Origin: Epiperipatus broadwayi
Taxonomy: Eukaryota > Onychophora > Udeonychophora > Euonychophora > Peripatidae
Direction: 5' to 3'
Assembly (NCBI GenBank): GCA_028023455.1
Contig: JAQFVV010000050.1
Location: 2,312,411 to 2,376,410, forward strand
Length of the DNA stretch: 64,000 nucleotides
This document shows positions 23,000 through 33,799 of the stretch, in pieces (within the stretch, counting starts at the first letter, position 1; each line of letters starts with the position of its first letter). Below the pieces are notes generated by a model. That model made no database searches, had not been told where the DNA came from, and was given only the letters and a program-made list of their open reading frames with translations. Position numbers and translations under genes: made by a program.

Positions 23000-23760
23000 A
23001 TATATCCACATTATACACACACAGTTCTCTGTAGTAATAGTGCTAGTAATAATAATCATGGAGTTAAATGTCTATGGCAATTAGAACTACAATTAAAATT
23101 TCACATTTTTAAACAAAAGTAAAGGTAAGCAAATAAAATGCTAAGAAAAATAATGAAATTGTATAAACTAGAACAATTGTGTTTTAACTCTGAATTGACA
23201 AGTGTGCACACACACGTCTCTATTTAAAATTTACATTATTGTATACATGTTATATTAATTCTGTGCATTGATATAAATGTTATTTGCAAGGGAGTAAAAT
23301 TTCAAAAATATTTAAATTCTTAAACACAGTTTTAATCCAGACCATACTGAACAAAAGTCAAATGTTAAGAATGCAGTTTTTAAACTATTAAATATTCTAT
23401 ACTACAGAATATAACATGCTTTAAATTTTTATTTACTTGTGTCTTCTTTCTCTATAAAATATTGGCATATTTTCTAGTCATTGCTAACTCTGTGCTATTG
23501 AAATACCAGGTGTCTCTTAACTTATGCTTAATTATCCTCCTTTTCACTCCAAAGTACCCTTATATTCTTAGAGACAAAAAACATGACCAAGTGTTCTTTT
23601 ATGCTTCATAAAATGTATTTAAGAGTTTAAATATAAAGACTTTTTGGAATTTTCATTCAGTGTTAAAAGTTTTTATATTAGTGCACAAAATTAGTATAAT
23701 GTAAATTATACATTTAAATTAAAATAATCCCAGTAATTATTACAAAACTGAAATAAATAT
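23000..23760. other. AT-rich stretch, nothing recognised
   Basis: No coding or repeat feature supported. Confidence 0.5.
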
Positions 23761-23762
23761 CT

Positions 23763-23937
23763 AAATATTAAATCACCCCATACGGCTAAGAAATTTAGCA
23801 TCACCCTCTGTGAAATAAATATATTATTATTATTGGGTATCATTTTGAGGCTGACTCTTTTGAATCATGAATTCTAATATATTTATTTCACAGAAGGTGG
23901 TGCTGATTTCTTAGTCATGTGGGGTAACTTAATATTT
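23763..23937. repeat. Small foldback, ~60-bp arms
   Basis: The left arm (AATATTAAATCACCCCATAC through TGTGAAATAAATATAT) and its inverted right arm (ATATATTTATTTCACAGAAG through TGGGGTAACTTAATATT) enclose ~50 bp. It could be a MITE. No hammerhead core is visible and no clear target duplication. Confidence 0.6.
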
Positions 23938-24559
23938 GATTATTTATATTATATATAAATGTAAAATATTTACACTATATTAAAGAATCTAGTAGAGGAA
24001 AAATATATGAAACCAATTATATTAATTACAACAAACATAAATGCATGAATATATATAAAAAATCAATTTAATTAATATTTGGCTAATAACAAATGAATGG
24101 AATGAAAATTATATAGTATACATTTATACAGGATTTTTTCCTCTTTCTTGTACATATTGTATTATTTTATAATAGTTTCTAATTAATTTTATATAAAAGA
24201 GATAGATGTCACTAGGCATGCAAAGTAGACTGCAGTGGACTATATCTATGCTTTTAATGATTTACACTTTTACTACATGCTTTAGCCCCCATTTTTTCCA
24301 TATAGACATTAATTTTGTAAAGGCTTTTGATGCCAACAATAATTCTGCAATTTATCTCTATATGACATATTCCATCTTGACTTTTTCTGAAATCTGAATA
24401 GACCAAGTCTGAAACTTGTTTCAACAGATCTCCCTCTAGTTTTATCTATATCATTTTTCCAGTTGATGTCACTATCATTGTTTAGTTTTTATTTAGCTTT
24501 AATTCACAGTCTTGTCTTCACCAAATAATCACCCAGTCCCTGTAGATTTTTCTATGATA

Positions 24560-26130
24560 TTGTAATCAAACCATGCCATCTACATATTGCAAATTACATG
24601 CTCATCTTTCTCCAATACAAAATCCAACCCATAAAACATCTGAAGATTCTCCCATTACCACTTCTGTGACAATATTCAACAGTATGATCACAACCCACAA
24701 CCCTGTTTCACCCCATTATCTACTTGAAACCAATTTAAATTTGGATGTGCTATTCTCATTCTATGTAAGAAGAACATCTACACTCCATGTGAAGAATATC
24801 TTATATCTAACATTTGACATGACATACAGAATCAAGAGCTTTCTGATAATCCATAAAACAATGGGAGTGACTGTTTAAATTCCCCAACTTATTGAGAAGA
24901 ATGTTGAGGTTAATTACCTGATCTCATCTTCCTCATTACAACCAAAATTCTGTTTGTTCTCATGCCAATTTATGTACTGTCTTTGCTCATATTTTATACA
25001 GGAGTATCCTGAGTACTATTTTGTGAGCATGTAATATTAAACCCATTGGACCTATGACTGTCACATTGATTGAGATTTTCTTTTTTGGTATCATATCAAA
25101 GATTGCCATAAATCCAATGCTCAGATCAAATTCCACTTTTCCATATAGACAAGAACAATCTATGTAACCTATCAACAATTATGTCCTTTGTTAAATAATT
25201 CTATAAGCACTTCATCCAGTCCTGATGATTTTCCACTGGCGGTTCTTTATATGTCTCTTACTACTTCCCTTTTTAAACCACCAAGCATCACATGATCACA
25301 TGCTACTTTCCTTTTTAATAATAGTGATTCAAATTCTGAAAATAGCATATCAAATATCACTGAGTCACCTTTGTACATGTCTTGTAGCAACTTTATATCT
25401 TTCATCAGATCCTGTTTGTGTCTCCTCATAGTCTTCTATATTTATCACTTCACTTTTGCATACTTTACCAGATCGTAATTCTTAATTCTTTTTTTCTCAT
25501 AAAATATTCCCATTGTTTGACAGTTAGTCAATTAACCATCTTTGTTTTTCTACTCTCTCAAACAAACTCCCATGCAACCTCTATATGTGGTAATTTTCTG
25601 CTGCTGCCATTATGGTTTCACATCCTTACATTCAGCCAGATATTTAAATCAATTTGTTAATTGGAAAACATATTTTGGTAATCTATACTCATTTAGGTCA
25701 TCTGTATTCAGTGTTTTAACATGTCTCTTAATGATACTTAAAATTTTTATCTTTATATTAGAAATCAAAAGGCTAATAATATATGTTTAAATCAACTCCT
25801 ACACATTTCATAATACCCTTTTTCATTTTCTATCAACTATAATACAGTTAATTTAGTTTCTAGCAAGACAAATGAGTTGTGTCTATCTTCATCTTAGTAA
25901 GATGAATGGGTAGTGTCTATCTTCACTTCCTATGTATTGGAAGGATTATATTTGTGATAACTAATGTACTAATACTACATAAATCTACCAAACCATGACC
26001 CAGCCATATTGTGTTTCCCCACTCTATATCGATCAGTCATTCCAGCATCAAACACCCTGGTATTCATATCATCTTGAATAATAGTCATTCCTTTATATTT
26101 CTATTTTTGAGAAACTGAAAGCAATACTAG
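24560..26130 (-). pseudogene. Decayed RTE/BovB-like LINE: endonuclease end and RT start
   Basis: Read on the minus strand through several stops and shifts. First comes an endonuclease-end segment (near 25990-26070) with a YRVGKHNMAGSWF-like stretch. Next is a linker with RRHKQDLMKDIKLLQDMYKG (25247-25429), then ASGKSSGLDEVLIELFNK (about 25190-25250) preceding the RT. It continues with WKSGI, KKENLNQCDSHRSNGFNI (motif 1 region of RT) and FMDYQKALDSV (motif A, about 24840-24870). The order endonuclease, linker, RT is that of a single ORF2. It is a different family from the 59-61 kb RTE. Confidence 0.7.
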
Positions 26131-26139
26131 AGTATTTTC

Positions 26140-26995
26140 ATCTGTTGCCACTATCCAAGGTGTATAACATTATTTGACTGCAAAAATTCATTAGTGAAAC
26201 CTTCATATGAAGCATAAGAATTTTTTCACATATGAATCCACATGCCTTACTCATAATGTTCCTTTACATCCTTTTCAGACAATGTAAAATATATGTCTGT
26301 TTATTAAATTGTATACTTTTTGATTCTAACCACAAGTACTCCAATCTTTTCTAGTTCATGATTCATCAACCTCAATTACCAATTCGTCTAATAACTTTAA
26401 CATTCCGTGTACAAATTCTTACTTTATTTTTCAGTTTCAATTTTCCATTATTTCCTAGTATATTTATTTACTGTTACATTAAATTCTGCATCTAATTTTG
26501 CCTCTCAGTATTCAATTTTTTGATCTTATCCTGATTAATCAGTAGAGGGCATAATCCTTGATTATTTAGGTAATAAATGATCTGGTATAAATCATCATTT
26601 ACATTCTTCTTCATCAACAAATATTTTAACACAGTCATCCTCACTGCTTTTTGGAAATCTAAAGGGGTGGGGGATTCAAACTTTTCTACTTAACAATTAA
26701 CCAGAATACAATTTTTTCATCATTCTGTCCTAGATGGCTTCACCAACTTCTTCACCTGAGATTAATCTGCATCTATTAAAATAAACTGTTTAGCTTAAAA
26801 GTTGTCAGTAATAAATGATAATTACCTAACAATGTTATTACTAACATCTTTTTCTAGTCATTAAATGGAAGTAACTCAACATTTCATTGTTTATATATAT
26901 ATATGTTAAAACGAAGATTTGCACGGGTTAAATATATAAAATACATATTTAAAAGTTTTTAACACGAATGAACCCGCAAAATATGTATTATATAT
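26140..26995. other. No gene recognised
   Basis: May include upstream remains of the LINE at 24560-26130, but no protein motif is readable. A (TA)n run lies near 26892-26903, and an imperfect hairpin at 26907-26978 (GCACGGGTTAAATAT against ATGAACCCGCAAAATAT). Confidence 0.35.
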
Positions 26996-26999
26996 ATAT

Positions 27000-27345
27000 A
27001 TTGTTAAAAGGAGATTGCCTTGACAACAGTTTGAATTTGTTGATTGTTATTGATATTGGGATTGTCTAAGTGTTGACTGGTTTTTAATTATATATATATC
27101 AATCTATATCCTGAATAGGTTATAATTACCTGTTTAAAGAAGTTTATTTAAACTTTTTTGTGTCAATAATTTCAATGTCTGTGGCAAGTTGCAATCTTTA
27201 GTGCCTACATAAGTATATTAGAACATTAATAAAGATGGGATTCCACCTTTATTGTTAAAAGTAGGTTGCCTTGACAACAGTTTGAAATTATTGATTGTTA
27301 TTGATATTGGGATTATCTAATTGTTGATTGATTTTTAAAGATATA
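27000..27345 (+). repeat. Direct repeat, ~252-bp period
   Basis: A ~90-bp block (TTGTTAAAAG, GCCTTGACAACAGTTTGAA, TTGTTATTGATATTGGGATT) occurs at 27001 and 27253. This is a partial tandem dimer like the other repeat families here, but no hammerhead core is visible. Confidence 0.65.
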
Positions 27346-27639
27346 AATATAATTCAAATTTGCATATATTTGTTTATCTGTGCATTGAAGTAATGCAACA
27401 TTAGGTTATAAAGAAGAAACCACTTTGCTATGCAGACAAACTTATGCCAATTTCAATTAGAAATGCAAACAAAGAGAAATATATATATATATATATGAAA
27501 ACACCATTTTTAGTGTTATATATTTAATAGTCATATTTCACAGAATCTCAAGTGAATAAAAGGATGGGATAGGATTGTGTGATATCACTATATGTATCAA
27601 TATTGTAATAATCTGGGGGAAAAAGATGCTTTGAATAAT

Positions 27640-27960
27640 TTTAAGGAGAGATTCTTTATAGTAGACAGAAGACAGAAATTCTGCTGGCAATTGCAGAGAA
27701 AAAACTACAGAATCTGGTAAAATGACAAGACAGAAGCAGAGTATGAACTAAATATGAAAAAGACAAGGGCAACCATAAAAAAGATATTTGGCTGGAGTTT
27801 ATCTAGTTGGACTCCAAAACAAATAAAGATTGAAGAATATTATAAATAGTTAAATTCAAGGTTGTTATTGACATAGAAGGCACTTATAAAATTACTGACC
27901 ATATTGGAAAAGTGAGGCATCAAATGTGTGAACAAAGAATTGCTACTTGGATGTAGTCCA
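27640..27960 (+). pseudogene. Decayed LINE reverse transcriptase, distal part
   Basis: In changing frames the plus strand reads ILLAIAEKKLQNLVK, then EAEYELNMKKTRATIKK (the lysine-rich stretch after the RT catalytic motif in RTE/BovB elements), then a TYKITDHIGKVRHQM segment where that family has its thumb region. Interrupted by stops. It is probably the same family as the relic at 24560-26130, inserted in the opposite direction. Confidence 0.55.
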
Positions 27961-28299
27961 CACAATTGATCATGGCAAGGCATGACAACTGGAAATGAAG
28001 AAATAACAAGGATTAGTGCTTTTAAGTTTCTTGAGATAACTTGAATGAGTAAGAGAACAAATGAATGGATTTTGGTGACTGTTGTTAATGATAAATAAAG
28101 TTATACTATTTTAAATGGTAAAATAGGCAGACATTCTGGGGTAAAGGTGTCACAATAGGAACTATATATAAATCAAAAAACAAACGGAAGATCAAAAGTG
28201 TAACGAATAAGTATAAGCTTATCAGTATTGAAAAGTAAAATGGTCAGGAAGCAGTTAATCTACATTGTTACCTATCAGTAAAATAATCATTAGAATATA

Positions 28300-28925
28300 T
28301 ATAAACAATGAGAAGTGCCAAAATTACGAAACCATGGTCAGAGATTGGGGAAGGGGTTCCTGACAGAGATATTTTAAGTGCTGGCTCTGGCTAAGCATTT
28401 ATGATAAAGCTTGTAGAGAAAGTGGCAATCCTCATTGTTTATAACTTACAAGCTTAAGAGATAGGGTTATGTGATATATGACTCTTATTTTGACTATTTA
28501 TAGTCTCTGCCACAAGTCTTATGCAATTTTATATTGCTAAGACTACTACTTTATAGTATGGCTGAAGACCTATCAGCCCCATATAGCTATTTGTGTTGGA
28601 TAGCTGGGTTTGAAGACATGTAGATGTCTGAAATTTTCAGATTTTCCATTCAATATATAACTTTTAAATAAGTGCTTGGCTTTGGGTTGGCATTTTTAGA
28701 TCTAGTGTGTGAACCTAGCCTGTCACTTCTCTGAGGAGAGCCAAAAGTATGAAACCATTGTCAGAGGTTTGGGAAGGGGTTCCTGATAGAGATATTTTAA
28801 GTGCTGGCTCTGGCTAAGCATTTATCATAAAGCTTGTAGAGGAATTGGCAATCCTCATTGTTTATAACTTACAAGCTTAAGAGATAGGGTCATGTGATAT
28901 ATGACTCTTATTTTGACTATATATA
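28300..28925 (+). repeat. Family C-related retrozyme-like dimer, ~422-bp period
   Basis: A ~185-bp block (GAAACCATGGTCAGAG through ATATGACTCTTATTTTGAC) occurs at 28327-28505 and 28750-28924. The intervening 28505-28740 resembles the central part of family C at 51240-51330 (TATGG/GACTGAACTAATTCAG-type sequence, CCAGCTAGCT-type sequence). A hammerhead core spans the second unit junction. Confidence 0.7.
28722..28770 (+). ncRNA. Hammerhead motif, family C-related
   Basis: ACTTCT, CTGAGGA (base 7 variable), stem II region GAGCCAAAAGTAT (poorly paired), GAAA, helix III CCATTG (CCATGG, self-complementary, in the first copy), TC^, AGAGGT. Stem I ACTTCT/AGAGGT gives six pairs with one G-T. The first unit (near 28318) keeps only the GAAA-to-stem I half. 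Confidence 0.65.
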
Positions 28926-28929
28926 TATA

Positions 28930-29480
28930 TTTCTATACATCCAGTGTTTCATACATGAATGCATAAGTGACATATGCACAAACATATATCAACAATGCTT
29001 AAAATATCGCAATACAATGATACAAAATACTAGAAAAGATTTTTTCCTAACAGGTACACATTATATACAATAATCAAAGTACATCATTATTTTGTAATTA
29101 GTGTTCAACAAGCAATCAATGTTTTCAGAAGAAACACTCTGATTATTGCCTTTACCTTGAATTATTTCCCATTTCAATTATTAAATTCAATATTGACTTT
29201 CCTGTCTTTCAGAAGTATTATAAGATAGGTCAAAACAAATTGTAACTTTTGCTTGTAATTTGATCTTTTCCATACATACTGATTAATAAATGCACGTCTG
29301 TCTTACTTAATATGTATATATGTTTATGTATATAAAGCTAGTACACATACCAATAGCGATAAAATATGTAACTATAATTATATAATGCAATGTTTTCAAA
29401 TCAGCTTGTCAAACCACATCAAAAAATCAATTATAATTGTAAAATATATTTTATATTAAATAATAAGAGATGGTTAACGA
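28930..29480. other. AT-rich stretch, nothing recognised
   Basis: No coding or repeat feature supported. Confidence 0.5.
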
Positions 29481-29507
29481 TGTAAAAGATTCATTAAAAT
29501 TTACGAT

Positions 29508-29660
29508 GTGGCATTATGCGATAATGGCGTTGAAGGATGGCAAAAAAAATGGGAAACTACCACCGATGATTTTCACGTGCAAACACTTATTCATAAAAAC
29601 GTATTGCCTAGTTTCTTCATTTGCCACCAGGGAAAGAACTTCACCTACATTAAAAAGATA
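29508..29660 (+). other. Possible exon, thiopurine methyltransferase-like N-terminal segment
   Basis: One plus-strand frame reads VEGWQKKWETTTDDFHVQTL followed by IHKNVLPSFF. The W-x2-K/R-W...FH...L pattern with a following basic/aliphatic helix resembles the N-terminal segment of thiopurine S-methyltransferase-family proteins. The hallmark FFPLCGK-type motif that should follow is not present, and no confident splice sites or neighbouring exons are visible. A GT at 29601 (AAAAACGTATTG) could be a donor. A family A element begins right after it. It could be a real exon, a pseudo-exon or chance. Confidence 0.25.
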
Positions 29661-29679
29661 GTTTACTATCTCTCTCTTA

Positions 29680-30127
29680 ATACATTGTACAGGCTTAAAC
29701 CTGCATTTATATATGTAATATATGCGGGATTCGATCTCAGACTTTCACACGAACCACTACTCTCAGTGCCATCTCATATTGCTGACCCACCTGATCACAC
29801 ACATGTTGAAAAGATAAATAATCACCAATATACAACCTTGGCACTAACAAGGGCTTTGAACGTTCCACCATCAGATTTTCAATGAAATGGAAGGCTGAAG
29901 AGTTATGAGTTGTAATAGCTTGACACCTGTCCATTAAAGTATGAAGATTGGTTATCTTAATATAAAGCTGAGCACTGGTTATATATATATATGGGTGAGG
30001 ATAGTAATCTAGACCAACTGATGATTGCTGGTTTAGCATGAAATACGTATATTGGTGATTATTTATCTTTTCAACATGTGTGTGATCAGGTGGGTCAGCA
30101 ATATGAGATGACATTGAGAGTAGTGTG
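29680..30127. repeat. Family A element, inverted, 11-bp flanking repeats
   Basis: TCTCTCTCTTA flanks the element at 29669-29679 and 30128-30138 (low complexity, so somewhat weak). Inside, a minus-strand half (29680-29838) starts within about five bases of the hammerhead cleavage site (the plus strand ends AATCACCAATATAC) and a plus-strand half (29940-30127) carries a complete motif. Confidence 0.75.
30001..30067 (+). ncRNA. Hammerhead ribozyme, type I, family A (best copy)
   Basis: GTAATC, TAG, ACCAA, CTGATGA, TTGCTGGTTTAGCAT (TGCT/AGCA, with a T-T at the base), GAAA, TACGTA, TA^, TTGGT, GATTAT. Inner stem I ACCAA/TTGGT is five Watson-Crick pairs. Outer GTAATC/GATTAT adds six more (one G-T) across a TAG bulge. 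Helix III TACGTA is self-complementary with no loop. Confidence 0.82.
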
Positions 30128-30139
30128 TCTCTCTCTTAG

Positions 30140-30585
30140 TAGAATTTATTTTAATGCCTCAATATTTATAGCTAACATTAAGATTCATAAATATATTAAT
30201 ACAAACCCAAATTTTACTGCTTATTATAGATATTCCTGTTACAAATTCCAGTATTCGATATGAAAATACTTCATATTAAATTAAATTATTAAATTATTAT
30301 ACGTTTTAGTATAATAACTGGTACTGCCAAATAATTATCTCTCTCTTTGTGTGTATGCACGCACACTTTGATTACGCTGTCATCAAACAGTATTTACAGA
30401 TTATGTATTTCACGTAAATCAATTTGAGTTTTTTTTAAGGCATACGATTTTATAAATTAAAAATACAGCAAAACCAATATTTGACTTTTTTTTTCGTTTT
30501 CCTCGAAACTTTTCAATTTTAAAAATATTATCAATAATATATGAAAAATTATTTACATTATTTTAAAAAGTAGTATCGTTTACAG
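30140..30585. other. AT-rich stretch, nothing recognised
   Basis: No coding or repeat feature supported. Confidence 0.5.
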
Positions 30586-33500
30586 CAGAGATTCCCCAAA
30601 TTTTTGTCCTGTAGACCACTTTCCAAATATGTTTTTTGCCGTAGACCCCCTGCCTGTCTAATATTAAATTTTCCTAAACTTTATATCGTCAAATATGTTT
30701 TTCACAGCTGACATAGAGCTGTTCACTTTGATAGGGCTTTGTGAAAAAAAGAAAAGGAACTTAAATTATTCAGACTTCTAATGAAGCGATTAAACTAAAA
30801 ATCTTATGTTTATGTGAAATAAAACAAAATAAATGTTAATAGCCCAGAATAAATAAAAAGGCTAAATTAAATTTATCTTTAAAATTTAGCACAAAACTCT
30901 GTAAATATTTGGATTTTGGACAAAAATCAGAATTTAGTAACACAACCATAAAATAAAGCTAAGGTTCAAAACTAAAAATGCAATGTTTAATGGTGCTAAT
31001 GGGAGGGCTGAACTTGATGCTCTAATAGCAATTGCTTAATATTTAAAGTCAAATGACCGAAGTATAGCCTTAAATTTTCTCATTCAGTTATTTGCATATG
31101 ATTTCTTTTTTTTTTTTTTGTCAGCAGATTAATTACTGCGCTAAAACCCCTTTCCATGAGGTATGAAGATGAAAAACTATCCAAAAATTTATTGCAATAC
31201 TCCATAATGCAGAATAAGTAACAGCAACAATTTTTTGAAGCTATAACTGCTGATATCCCTTTTTGAACTCCACTTTAAGTTCTTTGTTAGTGTATATTTC
31301 AATGAGTTCTTGTAGTGCAATATCCGATTCTTCAATTGCACTGTACAGATTGATAACCCAGTTTGGTATTTCCATAGTTAAAACATCATCAATTCTGGTT
31401 TTAAAGTCTAAGTGGAGGGCATTTAAATGTTGAACATATGACAAAATGTCATCATCTTGAACATTTGTCAATGGTAAGTTGTGGAACTGCAAAAATCCAC
31501 ACCTTCCAAGGTATTTGAATAGGTTAATTCTGGCAAGAAAAGCTGAAATTATGAATTTTGTTTTTATTAAATTCAGGCTGTCACCTTGTAACTAACTGCA
31601 AGTTATCCTCATTAAATTTAGCTTTGGATTCCATTTTATTCAATTTTCTTTCAAAATGGGATCTTTATCATTTAAAAAATTCTAAAAGGGGTTCAAAAAG
31701 TGAAAAAATTTTTTTAAAACATAACCCTTTTGAAATCCAGAGTACTTCAGTGTGAAGAAGTAATCGATAAATGTTCTCATCATTTTCTTCACACAACTGC
31801 TCAAACAATCGAGAATTTAATGTGTTGCTGCGAATCTTGTTTACTGCTGTTATGATGAATTGGAGAGATTGATGCAATCTGGCACTTCAATTTTTAGCTA
31901 CTAAATGTTGCCAGTGAATGGCACAGTGAAATGCAAATATACCAGGCCCTTTTTATTTTAAATAGGACAGAATATTGTGATAGCGACCAAACATTTCATG
32001 TGCTCCATGTGTTGCTACCGATATTATATTTGTCAATGGGATCACTTTTTCCATGAATTAGTTTTTTAAAACATTAACTATTGATTTACCTTTAGTATCT
32101 GTTGTCAAAGTTTGTGCAAAAAGCAATTCTTGATAGATTTCTTGGTCCATAACAAAATAAACATATGCTATTAATAGTGCTTTATTATCAGTTAAAATTG
32201 ATTCGTCAACTTGAAGGGAAAAATGGTTTGATTTTAAATAATTATGCAAGAAGGTTTCCACATCATGATTCAATTCATCAATATGATTTTGAACTGTGGT
32301 TGTTGCTCAAAGGAATTTTTTTGAGTATATCATATGCAGGTTTATGTAGAACAGTTTTTAAAACTTCCCCAACATCTGTCAAAATCAGCTGTTCTCCAAT
32401 AGTATGAGGCTTTCCTGATTTTGCTATGAGTAATGAAATATTGTAAGATGCTAGAAAACCATCACCATCTCTTTTTGATGTTTAAGCAAACATGCAGTCT
32501 AGTGTGATTCTCTTCTGAAGTTTTTCTTTCAGTATTTTAAAGTATATCAAATCTTTACTTATTTTATAAGGATGCAATCTTCTCAGATCATTCTCCAGTG
32601 TAGAAAGTTTCATAGCATCACTGCTTAAAACTTTGATGCATAAAATACCCATGGGAAAATGCATGTCTGATAGTGATGGAATAAAGCCAAACTTCAAATA
32701 GTCAATGCTATATTGTCTACATTTTTTTTTAGACTCTGCCATGTTGAGTAGAAGATATCTGTCAACGAAAAACAAGTTATTTAAATCTCATAAGATAAAA
32801 AATTTAAAATTAATTGACTGGAGTAAGACTATTGAAACACTTACATTAAAACTAAATATAATGAAAATTGAAAACGTATTGGAACAACTCCTACTCCTTT
32901 AACACAAGATCTTTAAAAAAACACCTACACACACCTTAACAAGTAGAAAATAATTAATTTTTACTATATCTGAAGCACTGACAATTTCTTTGTTTGGATA
33001 TTTAATTTTTTGTTTGAGCATGCAATTAGTGTTTTTGGTCATATGTTTCATCAGGTATTACTTTTATTTAAAGTATTTAACTAAAAATGTGGCCAAGATT
33101 ACAATCTGGATGACTAAATAACTAAAAGTGTACTTACTTTCTTTAGACACTCCTAAACAAGATGTTTTTGATTCATTTTGATTTGCATCTGTGTTTTGCA
33201 CTAAATAAAGTTAATATTTTTCAACCACTTCTCAAAATACAGAATAGAAACAATCTGTGCTTGATTCTAACACTCCTATTTATAATTGCCTAATTTAACA
33301 TGTCCATTCAAAAGTTTGGTGTGAACAAGTCTGAACAAACAAAAATTCACTACATGTGATTACTCAATGTGATGCTAGTATGAAAACTTGTATGGAATCA
33401 TAGAATACTATGAAGCAGATATCTAAATAATTTTGTAAACCAATAATTATGTGATTTTGTTATATTTTAGAGATAATTCAAAAAATTATAATTTTCAACA

Positions 33501-33795
33501 AAAAAAAAAAACATTGTAAAAACTACTATTATCTTTATTTTTAGAAGTTATATTCTAATTTTTGTGATTTGCAAGAATTATAATAACAAAATCCAAAACT
33601 CATCATACCTATTCATATAATTATTTCAAATTTAAATTATTTATTTAAAGGTTTACAAAATGCTTGAAATAATGATTTTGGTGGGTGGACTCCCATTTAC
33701 ATATCATGGACTTCCAAATTTTTTGTTTGCTGACATGGACCATTTGAAAGTGGAAATCGACCACTGGGGGTCGATATAAACCACTTTGAGATTGT
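30586..33795 (-). mobile_element. hAT DNA transposon 1 (BED-finger type), decayed
   Basis: The span is set by hAT-like end sequences: CAGAGATTCCCCAAATTTTT at the left and, on the minus strand from 33794, CAATCTCAAAGTGG. They match each other only partly, and no 8-bp target duplication is clear, so the ends are approximate. Both ends are followed by a run of GACC-type blocks (GTAGACCCCCTG, TATCGACCCCC) often seen inside such termini. The interior holds the broken transposase at 31130-32790. The non-coding flanks within the element (30600-31130 and 32800-33690) are AT-rich and unremarkable. Confidence 0.6.
31130..32790 (-). pseudogene. hAT transposase pseudogene 1
   Basis: Minus-strand pieces occur in order with many stops and shifts. 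A degenerate BED-finger region contains CRQYSIDYLKFGFIPS and CIKVLSSDAMK (32482-32775), with one zinc-binding Cys apparently lost. Next come SLLIAKSGKPHTIGEQLIL and the first catalytic block FSLQVDESILTDNKALLIA (32058-32273; Asp of the DDE triad in LQVDES). They are followed by WQHLVAKN, VNKIRSNTLNSRLFEQLCEE and LLLHTEVLWISKG (31668-31877). The last piece is the C-terminal dimerisation region. The layout matches the ZBED5/SCAND3-like branch of hAT proteins. Not functional. Confidence 0.8.
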
Positions 33796-33799
33796 ATAC

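Noticed and set aside
24206-24560. Extension of the LINE relic past motif A
   Set aside because: No clear RT motif B or C could be read here, so the element boundary was not extended.
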